Assembly: GCA_017464425.1 (NCBI GenBank)
Contig: JAFUDX010000011.1
Span: 19,662-83,661 of the forward strand
Length of the DNA stretch: 64,000 bases
Direction of reading: 5' to 3'
DNA from: Treponema sp.
GTDB lineage: Bacteria; Spirochaetota; Spirochaetia; Treponematales; Treponemataceae
Shown here: piece after piece, positions 23,140 to 31,627 of the stretch
Position numbering within the stretch: position 1 is the first letter of the stretch
How the letters are laid out: every line of letters starts with the position of its first letter
Notes under the pieces: generated by a model
Database searches by the model: none
The model's input: only the letters and a program-made list of their open reading frames with translations
Told to the model about the DNA's origin: nothing
Made by a program: the position numbers and the translations under genes

Positions 23140-26100
23140 TCAGGCCAATTCTCCGCGCAAAACGCGCAAATAATCGTTCGGAATAATCTTCTTGAAGCGC
23201 GGAATGTACTGTTTCCACTCGGCGAGGATTTTCTTCGCTTTTTCTGAATCGGTTGCCTGCACATGTTCTTTGAGCAGGGCACGCAAATTCGCCACATCGG
23301 GATTTTCGCCGTCGTGCACAAAGGCGGGCTTTTTCTCACCCAAAAGTGCCGTTGTCTCATCGTCCAAATCATACATCGTCACAAGCTCTTTGTTCAGCCG
23401 TTTGTACAAATCGTGCTCTTCGTCAAGAATGTAGGCAATGCCGCCCGACATGCCTGCCGCGAGATTTTTCCCCGTGCGACCGAGAATCGCGACCGTTCCG
23501 CCCGTCATGTATTCAAGCGCATGGTCGCCCGCACCTTCGCACACGACCGTCGCCCCCGAATTGCGCACGCAGAACCGCTCGCCCGCCACGCCGTTCACGA
23601 ATGCCTTTCCGCTCGTTGCCCCAAAGAACGCCACATTTCCGATGATGATATTCTCTGAAGCCGCACCTGCAAATTCACGAGACGGCGTTACGATGATTTT
23701 TCCGCCGCTCAAGCCCTTTCCCACCGAGTCGTTTGCGTCGCCCGTGAGCAAAAGCGTGAGTCCTTTCGGAATAAACGCCCCGAAACTTTGCCCCGCGCCA
23801 CCTTCACAGTGCACGCACACCGAGTCATCCGCGAGCGAAGAGCCAAACCGCTTCTGAATTTCACTTCCCAAAATAGTCCCAACCGTTCGGTCCGTGCATT
23901 TAATGTCACACGGATTTGATTTTGCTAACGCAAAATCTAGGACCAAAGTATTTGAAGAAATGTCGTTAGACATCTCGAATCCGTGTGACAATTTCTTAGT
24001 CTCCGCAAGCAAGGGTAATAAGTTCGTCACATCGAGTGTTTTGCTCAATTCTCGCTCATTCAAAACACTCGCCTCAAGCGCAGCAGTTTCTCCCGCAGGA
24101 GCATCGCCCGTGTAATTTTCCATTTTCAATGTTCCATTTTCAGTTCGTGAAAGAATGCGAGAAACATCTATCAGTTTTGCGCGTGAGAAGCCTTGCGTTT
24201 CTTTGAGCGTGAGCAAATCGGTTCTGCCGCAGAGCTCTTGCACCGTGTGAATGCCGAGAGCTGCCATAATTTCGCGGACTTCTTGGGCGATGTAGCGCAT
24301 GAAATTCTCGACATATTCAGGCTTTCCGGGGAATTTCGCGCGGTTTTTCTCGTTTTGCGTGGCAACTCCGAACGGGCAGGTGTCCAAATTGCACACGCGG
24401 AGCATTTTACAGCCGAGCGCGATAAGCGGAGCCGTCGCAAAGCCGAATTCTTCCGCGCCGAGCAGGGCGGCAATCACCACATCGCGCCCGCTCATGAGTT
24501 TTCCGTCGGTTTCAAGCTTTACCTTTTCGCGCAAGCCGTTCTGAATCAAAGTCTGATGCGTTTCGGCAAGTCCCATTTCCCACGGTAAGCCTGCATGGTG
24601 AATCGAGCTCATCGGGGCAGCTCCCGTTCCGCCGTCGTGTCCTGAAATCAAAATGACATGAGCGCCCGCCTTTGCAACGCCCGCCGCAATCGTTCCCACG
24701 CCCGCTTCTGCAACGAGTTTTACGGAAATGCGGGCTTTTCGGTTTGCGTTTTTCAGGTCGTAAATCAGTTGAGCCAAATCTTCGATAGAATAAATGTCGT
24801 GGTGCGGCGGCGGTGAGATGAGCGAAACGCCCGGCGTTGAATAGCGCGTGGCGGCAATCCACGGATACACTTTTTTGCCCGGCAAGTGACCGCCCTCGCC
24901 CGGCTTTGCGCCCTGAGCGAGCTTAATCTGAATTTCTTGTGCCGAAAGCAAATATTCTTCCGTTACGCCGAATCTGCCAGACGCGACTTGCTTTATCGCC
25001 GAATTTGATTCCGTGCCGAGCCGTGCGGGATTTTCTCCGCCCTCGCCGGAATTGCTTTTTCCATGCAGGCGGTTCATCGCAATCGCAAGGCACGAATGCG
25101 CTTCTTCTGAAATCGAGCCGTAGCTCATCGCACCTGTCTTGAATCGCCGTACGATGCTGTCAACGCTTTCAACTTCCGAGAGCGGAATCGATTTTGTGCC
25201 TTTTTTGAAGTCAAAGAGCGCGCGAAGCGTGTGCGGATGGTGCGGGTCGTCCACAAGCGCGGTGTATTCTTTGAATTTCGCGTAATCGCCTTTTTGCGTG
25301 GCTTCCTGCAAGAGCGAAACCAATTGCGGCGTGATAAGATGGTGCTCACAGTTTTCATGGAATTTGAATTTATGATTTCCGAGCGGGTCAAGTTTTATCA
25401 AACGATTATCAACGGGGCGTTGCGGGGTGTCCCCGCTAGAAGGGGTAGCGGAAGACGCGTCAGCGGCTGGAGCGAGGGGGAGACTTCCCCCATATGCCTT
25501 TTTATGATGGAACAGCATGTCCTCTTCGATTTCGCCAAGCCCGATTCCTTCAATTCGGCTCACGGTGTTCGTAAAATACTTGTCGACGACGCTCTTTTTG
25601 ATTCCGACCGCCTCAAAAATCTGCGCGGACTGGTAGGACTGAATCGTGGAGATGCCCATTTTCGCGGCGATTTTGACGATGCCGTTCATGAGCGCATTGT
25701 TATAATCGTCAATAGCGGTGTGATAGTCTTTGTCGAGCAATTTTTTGTCAATCAGCTCGGCAATGCACTCGTGCGCAAGGTAGGGGTTGATTGCACGCGC
25801 TCCGTAACCCAAGCACATCGCCGCCTGATGCACATCGCGCACTTCACCGCTTTCAAGAATCACCGAAATTTCTGTGCGCTTTTTCGTGCGGATAAGATAT
25901 TGCTCCACCGCAGAAACCGCGAGCAAAGACGGAATCGCAATATGATTTTCGTCCACGCCACGGTCGGAAAGAATGATGATGTGGTAACCGTCGTTGTAAG
26001 CGTTATTTATCTGCTCAAAAAGTAAATCTAATGCAGAAGCAAGTACACTTTTTTTATTGTCACACGGATTCGGGATTCCTACGGAATCCCTTTCTTTTAA

Positions 26101-27912
26101 TTCTGATTTTGCGTTAGCAAAATCGAATCCGTGTGACATTTTTGCATCTTCCACATCAATCAGAAGTGAAATTTTCTTTACGCGCAAGCCCGGCTTGTCA
26201 ATCGCGGCGATTTTGAGCAAGTCCGTGCCCGTGAGAATCGGATTGTGGATTTCGAGCACCTGGCAGTTTTTGCCTTTCGGGTGGAGCAAATCGCCGTCTT
26301 TTCCGAGATAGACCGTGGTGTCGGTGACGATTTTTTCACGGAGACTGTCAATCGGCGGATTCGTGACCTGCGCAAAGAGCTGCTTGAAGTACGAAAAGAG
26401 CGGCGGATGTTTTTCGCTCATCACGGCAAGCGGAGTGTCCACGCCCATCGCGCCCGTCGGTTCAACGCCGTTTTTCGCCATCGGAAGAATCATTTCGTTC
26501 ACATCTTCAAGCGACCAGCCAAACGCCTTGTACAATTTGTCGCGCTCGTCCTGGCTCGACACGGGAATTTTATGGTTCGGGATTTTGAGGGAAGCGAGCT
26601 GAATAAGATTTTGGCTGAGCCATTCGCCGTAGGGATGTTCTTTTGCGTAAAACTCTTTGATTTCGTCATCTGAGATGAGTTTTTTCGCCTTCGTGTCGAC
26701 GAGAAGCATTTTTCCAGGCATGAGGCGGCTTTTTTTCACGATTTCACTTTCGGGGATTTCAAGGACGCCGACTTCGCTTGAAAGAATGAGCATGTTGTCC
26801 TTCGTAATGTAGTAGCGGCTCGGTCGGAGTCCGTTTCGGTCGAGCGTTGCGCCCACAATGTCGCCGTCGCTGAACAAAATCGCAGCAGGTCCGTCCCACG
26901 GTTCCATCATCGTCGCCCAGTAATGGTAAAAATCTTTTTTCTCTTCGGAAAGCGTGTCGTCATGCCGCCACACCTGCGGAATGCAGACGAGTACGGCGAG
27001 CGGAAGAGCCATGCCGTTCATCACAAAATATTCGAGCGTGTTGTCGAGCATCGCCGAGTCGCTTCCCGTCGTGTCGATTTCGCCGTTTCGGGCAATCATG
27101 CGGTCGGCATTTCCGCGAATTGTGTTGATTTCTCCGTTGTGCGCGATGAATCGGTTCGGGTGCGCCCGCTGCCAGCTCGGATTGGTGTTCGTGCTGAATC
27201 TAGAATGCACGATTCCGAGAGATGAAACATAGTCGCCCGATTGCAAGTCGCTGTAGAAAGTGCGGAGCTGTTGCACAAGGAACATGCCCTTGTAGACGAT
27301 GGTGCGAGAAGAGAGGGAGCAGATGTAAGTTTTTGAGTTAGCAGTGTGCAGTGTGCAGTTAGGAGTTGATGGTTTCATTGCTAACTGCTCATTGCTAACT
27401 GCTACCTTTTCAAATGCAATTCTCGCCTTGTACAATAATTTGTCGAATTCCAAGCCTTTTTCGCAGTTTTCGGGTCGTGCGATGAAGCCTTGCCAAATCT
27501 CTGGCATGCAGTCGCGGGCTTTTTTGCCGAGCACGGCTTCGTTTACGGGAACTTTTCTCCAGCCTAAAAAATGCAAATCCTGTTCTGCGCAAGTCTTCTC
27601 GAATCTCGCTTTTTCGGACTCACACGCAGTTTCCTCGCTCGGGAAGAAGAACATGCCGATTCCGTAGTCGCGTTCTTCTTTGTCGCCCAGAAGTTCGGGA
27701 ACGGCTTTTTTGAAGAACTCGTGCGAAATCTGGAGCAGAATGCCCACGCCGTCGCCTGTTTCGCCCGAAGCGTCTTTTCCCGCGCGATGTTCCAGTTTTT
27801 CAACGATAGAAAGCGCGTTTTCCACCACGCGGTGCGATTTTTTCCCGTCGATGCTCACCACCGCGCCGATTCCGCAATTGTCGTGCTCAAAACAAGGTTC
27901 ATACAAGGTCAT
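23140..27912 (-). CDS. gltB: Glutamate synthase large subunit with repeat-derived insertions
   Basis: A 1590-residue GltB, somewhat longer than the usual 1480-1530. It makes glutamate from 2-oxoglutarate and glutamine-derived ammonia, using FMN and a 3Fe-4S cluster. The N-terminal glutaminase begins at Cys13 (EHDNCGIGAVVSIDG) after a short propeptide. The synthase core has 'GAMSYGSISEEAHSCLAIAM', 'ARISVKLVAEAGVGTIAAGV' and 'CNLDTCPFGVATQN', with cluster cysteines. The C-terminal beta-helix domain follows. Five segments look inserted, at about residues 170-192, 591-618, 804-837, 1256-1267 and 1307-1336; all correspond to repeats and keep the frame. AGGAGA precedes the ATG. No gltD is in the window. 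Confidence 0.95.
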   Translation of the reverse strand: MTLYEPCFEHDNCGIGAVVSIDGKKSHRVVENALSIVEKLEHRAGKDASGETGDGVGILLQISHEFFKKAVPELLGDKEERDYGIGMFFFPSEETACESEKARFEKTCAEQDLHFLGWRKVPVNEAVLGKKARDCMPEIWQGFIARPENCEKGLEFDKLLYKARIAFEKVAVSNEQLAMKPSTPNCTLHTANSKTYICSLSSRTIVYKGMFLVQQLRTFYSDLQSGDYVSSLGIVHSRFSTNTNPSWQRAHPNRFIAHNGEINTIRGNADRMIARNGEIDTTGSDSAMLDNTLEYFVMNGMALPLAVLVCIPQVWRHDDTLSEEKKDFYHYWATMMEPWDGPAAILFSDGDIVGATLDRNGLRPSRYYITKDNMLILSSEVGVLEIPESEIVKKSRLMPGKMLLVDTKAKKLISDDEIKEFYAKEHPYGEWLSQNLIQLASLKIPNHKIPVSSQDERDKLYKAFGWSLEDVNEMILPMAKNGVEPTGAMGVDTPLAVMSEKHPPLFSYFKQLFAQVTNPPIDSLREKIVTDTTVYLGKDGDLLHPKGKNCQVLEIHNPILTGTDLLKIAAIDKPGLRVKKISLLIDVEDAKMSHGFDFANAKSELKERDSVGIPNPCDNKKSVLASALDLLFEQINNAYNDGYHIIILSDRGVDENHIAIPSLLAVSAVEQYLIRTKKRTEISVILESGEVRDVHQAAMCLGYGARAINPYLAHECIAELIDKKLLDKDYHTAIDDYNNALMNGIVKIAAKMGISTIQSYQSAQIFEAVGIKKSVVDKYFTNTVSRIEGIGLGEIEEDMLFHHKKAYGGSLPLAPAADASSATPSSGDTPQRPVDNRLIKLDPLGNHKFKFHENCEHHLITPQLVSLLQEATQKGDYAKFKEYTALVDDPHHPHTLRALFDFKKGTKSIPLSEVESVDSIVRRFKTGAMSYGSISEEAHSCLAIAMNRLHGKSNSGEGGENPARLGTESNSAIKQVASGRFGVTEEYLLSAQEIQIKLAQGAKPGEGGHLPGKKVYPWIAATRYSTPGVSLISPPPHHDIYSIEDLAQLIYDLKNANRKARISVKLVAEAGVGTIAAGVAKAGAHVILISGHDGGTGAAPMSSIHHAGLPWEMGLAETHQTLIQNGLREKVKLETDGKLMSGRDVVIAALLGAEEFGFATAPLIALGCKMLRVCNLDTCPFGVATQNEKNRAKFPGKPEYVENFMRYIAQEVREIMAALGIHTVQELCGRTDLLTLKETQGFSRAKLIDVSRILSRTENGTLKMENYTGDAPAGETAALEASVLNERELSKTLDVTNLLPLLAETKKLSHGFEMSNDISSNTLVLDFALAKSNPCDIKCTDRTVGTILGSEIQKRFGSSLADDSVCVHCEGGAGQSFGAFIPKGLTLLLTGDANDSVGKGLSGGKIIVTPSREFAGAASENIIIGNVAFFGATSGKAFVNGVAGERFCVRNSGATVVCEGAGDHALEYMTGGTVAILGRTGKNLAAGMSGGIAYILDEEHDLYKRLNKELVTMYDLDDETTALLGEKKPAFVHDGENPDVANLRALLKEHVQATDSEKAKKILAEWKQYIPRFKKIIPNDYLRVLRGELA
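23904..23990. repeat. Palindromic element copy 1 in gltB (87 bp, in frame)
   Basis: Outer arms TGTCACACGGATT (23904-23916) and AATCCGTGTGACA (23978-23990) are perfect. They enclose GATTTTGC-taac-GCAAAATC (23918-23937) and ATGTC-gtta-GACAT (23960-23973). Length is 29 codons. The encoded segment starts SHGFEMSNDIS and ends FALAKSNPCD. Confidence 0.85.
24111..24144. repeat. Short A/T-rich repeat inside gltB
   Basis: On the minus strand, GAAAATGGAA-type units are repeated and translated as TENGTLKMENYT. Related sequence lies in the intergenic region near 5398-5430. Confidence 0.45.
25411..25491. repeat. GC-rich multi-hairpin repeat inside gltB
   Basis: GCGGGG-tgt-CCCCGC (25422-25436), CGCTA/TAGCG (25434-25450) and GGGGGA-gact-TCCCCC (25476-25491). 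Translated as GGSLPLAPAADASSATPSSG and continuing DTPQRP, residues not typical of GltB. Confidence 0.65.
26058..26138. repeat. Palindromic element copy 2 in gltB (81 bp, in frame, opposite orientation)
   Basis: Perfect 15-bp outer arms TGTCACACGGATTCG (26058-26072) and CGAATCCGTGTGACA (26124-26138). They enclose GGGATTCC-tac-GGAATCCC (26072-26090) and GATTTTGC-gtta-GCAAAATC (26105-26124). Its reverse complement matches copy 1 over the first 34 bases with one difference. Encodes SHGFDFANAKSELKE, ending IPNPCD. Confidence 0.85.
27337..27403. repeat. Tandem-like GCTAACTGCT repeat inside gltB
   Basis: Units related to 'attgctaactgct' occur twice at 27377-27402, and 'gcagtgtgcagtgtgcagtt' precedes them. 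Translated as SNEQLAMKPSTPNCTLHTAN between 'ARIAFEK' and 'YICSLSSRT', where GltB normally has little or nothing. A fragment of the same type lies at 51470-51515. Confidence 0.6.
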
Positions 27913-27935
27913 TTAGTTCTCCTATTCATAAAAAA

Positions 27936-28050
27936 AGGTCGTGCGTACAGAGAAAAATCCCTGCAAGCACGACCTCGTTGTCGTCTTTTTGGGGCAAAAA
28001 AAGAGACCGTAGACAAGCCCACTGAAAAATGGATTTGTCTACGGCCTCTT
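27936..28050 (-). promoter_or_regulatory. gltB leader with two successive terminator-like hairpins
   Basis: On the minus strand the leader first forms a 14-bp stem (28035-28048 with 28003-28016, one mismatch) followed by a T-rich run. It then forms AGGTCGTGC/GCACGACCT (27967-27975 with 27936-27944) followed by T7. The AGGAGA ribosome binding site comes only six bases after the T run. This is the layout of a transcription attenuator. I do not recognise a known glutamine riboswitch class. Confidence 0.6.
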
Positions 28051-28067
28051 TGCCTTAATTGAACTAA

Positions 28068-28096
28068 AGTTTACTGAAACGATATGAAAGTGTCAA
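28068..28096 (-). promoter_or_regulatory. gltB promoter
   Basis: TTGACA (28096-28091), 17-base spacer, TAAACT (28073-28068) on the minus strand. It gives a leader of about 150 bases. Confidence 0.65.
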
Positions 28097-28125
28097 GAAA
28101 AAATGCCCCGCACGAGGCGAGGCAT
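28097..28125 (-). terminator. Terminator of the acetylesterase gene
   Basis: An ATGCC/GGCAT-based stem (28103-28125) is followed on the minus strand by a T6 run, right after the stop at 28145. It abuts the gltB -35 box. Confidence 0.65.
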
Positions 28126-28144
28126 CTGTCAAATCTTGATTTGA

Positions 28145-29716
28145 TTATTTAAGTGAAATGTTGCTGAATTCAACATCTGCACAGCGAGCTGCAAACAAGC
28201 CGACATAAATGTTGGCAGCATCGACAGAAGTTAAATCAGCTTCGAATGTTGCAGTGTCTTTGCCGTATTTGACGGTGTACACATTGCCTTTCTTTGTGAT
28301 TGAAAGGTCAACAACCTGTCCTTTGTCAGGAGCCGCTTGCGCAGTTGCGGCATTTTCGGTAAGACCTGTGTTGTGGCGCAACCAGCTTGAAGTGAATCCC
28401 GCGCCCTTTGCAATTTTGAGCGCACCAGCTGCAACATAGTCAGAATTGATGGTGTTGTCGAATTTGTCGATGTAAATGTCATCACGAGCCATAAGACCAA
28501 ACGCAACCTGATTGTTGTTCGCAAAGTTGATGATTTTCATTTTTGCAGAAAGAGTGAAATCTTTTGAAGCAGGAAGCTTCTGGAAGTACATTGCCAAGCC
28601 GTCTGAAGCAGAAGCGATTTTGCCTGCTGATTTTGAGCCGTCACGAGGACCTGCGTGAATTTCAACAACTCCATTTTTTTCGATGATTTCATAAATTTCC
28701 GGGTCCATGATTTTTTCAGCACCGCCACAGTCACCAAAGACCGTGCCGTACCACGGAGCCTGAGTCTGCCACAAGCCACTGGCATCTTCTTCAGGAATGA
28801 ATTCTGAATATTTCGGAATGTTGTAGTCAGGATTTTTAACAAGGAGAGCCTCAGTTGGAGCCTCAGCTTTTTTGTTCACGAGTTTTGCGAATTTTTTGTC
28901 GCCGGCAGCAACCGCATTGATAACATCATACGCAACGACTGATGCACCGTATGTGTTCAAGTGCGTGTTGTCTGTTGAAGCCGCTTTGTGTGAAAGCTGA
29001 GCGTGGAATTTTGCTGTTTCAGCGTCTCCCGCCTTTTCGTAGCGGTCTTTTGTGATTTTTGTGAGGTCGACAACGAGAACGCCAGTTTCTTTGCCCAAAT
29101 CGCGGATTGCCTGTGCATAGTCACCGCCTGGGAATCCAGGAACATCTTTTGTGACATGAACATATGAGCCTTCATAAGTCTTTCCTGGAGCGCGGCGAAC
29201 GATTGGCGTACAGAGGATTGGCGTTGCTTTTTTGTCAAGCGCGAGTTTGATGTAGTTTGCATACAAGCTGTTTTTGAATGAGCCAGCTTCGTCTTTGTCA
29301 CCATTTGGATTTGTGTAGCGAGCTTCCTCAGCCTTTTCATCGTTGTGACCAAAGCCAATGATAAGGTAGTCGCCTTTTTTGATGTTTGCAGCGAGTGTTT
29401 TGTAGTTCTTTTCGGTTAAGAAAGATTTTGATGAGCGGCCTGACATTGCGAGGTTGATGACTTCGATTTTTTTAGGAAGAAGGTAATCCTGCAATTTTGT
29501 GCCGTAGCCGTAGCGTGGGTAAAAATAAGGGTCATTGAATGAACTCAATGTTGAGTCACCGACGACAAACAATTTTGTGCCTTTTGGATTTGCAATTGAT
29601 TCGACAGCCTCAACCTTTTCAACTTTTTCGTTGTTGGCGATAGCGTCTTCCAAAGCAAAGGCAGAGAATGAAAGCCCTGCCAAAAGTGCAAGACTAGCAG
29701 CCAAGAATTTTTTCAT
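28145..29716 (-). CDS. Rhamnogalacturonan acetylesterase-like SGNH hydrolase
   Basis: A 523-residue exported protein; signal peptide MKKFLAASLALLAGLSFSAF. The ATG at 29716 has AGGAG upstream. The SGNH/GDSL domain (about 45-275) shows block I VVGDSTLSSF (Ser55), block III GFGHND (Asn125), and block V DNTHL (Asp249, His252), as in carbohydrate esterase family 12. It removes acetyl groups from rhamnogalacturonan I. The C-terminal 190 residues form a beta-rich domain ('FTLSAKMKI', 'GLMARDDIYID', 'NIYVGLFAARC') of the kind attached to pectate lyases, possibly carbohydrate binding. Fits the pectin theme of the window. Confidence 0.85.
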   Translation of the reverse strand: MKKFLAASLALLAGLSFSAFALEDAIANNEKVEKVEAVESIANPKGTKLFVVGDSTLSSFNDPYFYPRYGYGTKLQDYLLPKKIEVINLAMSGRSSKSFLTEKNYKTLAANIKKGDYLIIGFGHNDEKAEEARYTNPNGDKDEAGSFKNSLYANYIKLALDKKATPILCTPIVRRAPGKTYEGSYVHVTKDVPGFPGGDYAQAIRDLGKETGVLVVDLTKITKDRYEKAGDAETAKFHAQLSHKAASTDNTHLNTYGASVVAYDVINAVAAGDKKFAKLVNKKAEAPTEALLVKNPDYNIPKYSEFIPEEDASGLWQTQAPWYGTVFGDCGGAEKIMDPEIYEIIEKNGVVEIHAGPRDGSKSAGKIASASDGLAMYFQKLPASKDFTLSAKMKIINFANNNQVAFGLMARDDIYIDKFDNTINSDYVAAGALKIAKGAGFTSSWLRHNTGLTENAATAQAAPDKGQVVDLSITKKGNVYTVKYGKDTATFEADLTSVDAANIYVGLFAARCADVEFSNISLK

Positions 29717-29875
29717 TATATTCTCCTTTTTTGGAATAAATTTGGTACTATTATATATCGCATTGAATAAAAATGAAAGAGAAAAATTCAGAAATGAAAA
29801 ACTTCCCTGCAACACGGTAAAAAATTTCCTTGTGAAATTTGAAATTATGGGGGAAAATTAAGGAAAGGGGGCATT

Positions 29876-31471
29876 ATGTCTGTTCATGTCTATTCTCTCG
29901 GCGCGGCTGAGGAAGTCACCGGATCTAAGCACATTTTTGAAATCAACGGTCGCTCGTATATGATTGACTGCGGCGCGTTTCAGGGAAAGCGAGCCGAGTC
30001 CGACGAAAAAAACCGCAATTTTGAAATTCCTGTCGATAAAATTGATTCGGTCATTCTCACGCACGCGCACTACGACCATGTGGGGCTTCTTCCCTTGCTC
30101 GTAAAAAAGGGCTACAACGGGAACATTTACGCCACGCCCGCCACGCGCGACCTCACCGACCTTGTGATGATGGACAGCGCGCGAATTCAGGCTCGTGACG
30201 CGGAATATTTACGAAAACAGGCGCAGAAAAAGGGCGAAAAATTCACTTGGGTGCCCATGTTCACCGAAAAAGACTGCCTCAAAGCGGCGAATCAGATTAT
30301 CACGCTCTCGTATAACCGAAAAATGTACATTTCCCCCGAAGTGGAGCTTGAATTCTTTGACGCGGGGCACATTTTAGGCTCTTCGTTTGCCTACATTACG
30401 ATAAAAGGTCAGCGCGACGAAAACGGCAAGCCGATTAAAGAAAGCGACAATAATGCCCTCAGAATTTGGAACAAGCTCTTCGGCTGGAAAAAGGACGACA
30501 AACGCGCAACTCCCGACCGCCGCAAAGCCACGCCCGAAGAACAGGCTGCATACACGGGGCCGGAACGCCGAAGCGGGCACGACCGCCGCGAAGGAAAGGA
30601 CGAAATCCGCATTTTGTACACGGGTGACTTGGGGCGTAAGCAAAAGCCGATTATCCGCGACCCTTCAACGAATGTTCCCCCGCCCGATTACATTTTCATA
30701 GAAAGCACATACGGCAACCGCAAGCACGAGGACGCGGCGGTCGCAATGGACGAGCTTCGCAAAATCGTGCGCCGCGCCATCGAAAAGAAGGGCAAAATCA
30801 TCATTCCGTCGTTTGCGATTGAGCGCACGCAGGAAATCGTGTACTACCTGCACATGCTCGTTGACAAAAAAAAGATTCCGCCGATTCCGATTTATGTCGA
30901 TTCTCCTATGGCAATCAACGCCACCTCAATTTTCCAAGTCCATCAGGAATGTTATTCCGACGAAATTCATGAGGCATTCTTGCAGCATCACAAAAATCCA
31001 TTCGGATTCGGCTCGCTCTCGTTCGTGAACAGTTTGGACGAATCAAAGAATCTCAACAAAAAAGCGGGACCAATGATTATCATAAGCGCGGACGGCATGT
31101 GTGAAAGCGGTCGAATCGTGCACCACATCGCGAACAACATTTCAGACCCGCGAAACACAATTCTTATCGTCGGCTACATGGCGGAAAACACGCTCGGCAG
31201 GCGCATTCGTGACGGCGCGAAAGTTGTAAAAATCATGGGAGATGAGTATGATGTAAAGGCAAGAGTCGAATGCATCAACGCCTTTTCTGCCCATGCCGAT
31301 TACGAGGAAATGACGAAATGGCTCAAAACAATCGACACGAGCCGCCTCAAAAAGATTTTTATGGTTCACGGTGAACACGAAGCGCAGGAATTCTTCAAGG
31401 CACATCTTGAAAAGAACGGCTTCCCCAATGTGCAAATCGTAAAATACGGCGAAACATACGAAATTGAGTAG
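29876..31471 (+). CDS. Beta-CASP metallo-beta-lactamase-fold RNase/hydrolase
   Basis: A 531-residue cytoplasmic protein. The metal motif is LTHAHYDHVG (HxHxDH) near residue 65, with 'FDAGHILGSS' and 'YTGDLG' as further metal ligands. The beta-CASP part carries 'ESTYGNR', 'IPSFAIERTQEIVY', 'DGMCESGRIVHHI' and 'FSAHADYEEM'. Such proteins are related to RNA-processing exonucleases (CPSF/YSH1 type). An insertion of about 50 residues before 'YTGDLG' is charged and carries TGPERRSGHDRREG, which is unusual for the family. SD AAGGAAAGGGGG precedes the ATG. Substrate not assigned. Confidence 0.85.
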   Translation: MSVHVYSLGAAEEVTGSKHIFEINGRSYMIDCGAFQGKRAESDEKNRNFEIPVDKIDSVILTHAHYDHVGLLPLLVKKGYNGNIYATPATRDLTDLVMMDSARIQARDAEYLRKQAQKKGEKFTWVPMFTEKDCLKAANQIITLSYNRKMYISPEVELEFFDAGHILGSSFAYITIKGQRDENGKPIKESDNNALRIWNKLFGWKKDDKRATPDRRKATPEEQAAYTGPERRSGHDRREGKDEIRILYTGDLGRKQKPIIRDPSTNVPPPDYIFIESTYGNRKHEDAAVAMDELRKIVRRAIEKKGKIIIPSFAIERTQEIVYYLHMLVDKKKIPPIPIYVDSPMAINATSIFQVHQECYSDEIHEAFLQHHKNPFGFGSLSFVNSLDESKNLNKKAGPMIIISADGMCESGRIVHHIANNISDPRNTILIVGYMAENTLGRRIRDGAKVVKIMGDEYDVKARVECINAFSAHADYEEMTKWLKTIDTSRLKKIFMVHGEHEAQEFFKAHLEKNGFPNVQIVKYGETYEIE

Positions 31472-31494
31472 AAAATTCCTCACAGATAGGGAGC

Positions 31495-31615
31495 GTTAAA
31501 AAATTGCGTAGCAATTTTAGCGATTCTCCGAAGCAACTGTGTTGCGTAGGCATTAAGAGCGCACAGAGAGTTTTCTTTATGTGTAATTCCTCTGTGTGCT
31601 CTGTGAGAAATTCAA
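31495..31615. repeat. Intergenic hairpin repeats
   Basis: AAAATTGC-gta-GCAATTTT (31500-31518) and GCAAC-tgt-GTTGC (31533-31545), then an 'attcctctgtgtgctctgtg' stretch echoing the start 'attcctcacaga'. Noncoding, between two plus-strand genes. Confidence 0.55.
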
Positions 31616-31627
31616 AAAGGAAAATGT

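Noticed and set aside
27936..28050. Considered as a glnA or downstream-peptide glutamine riboswitch.
   Set aside because: The conserved loop sequences of those classes are not visible; only terminator-like stems can be supported.
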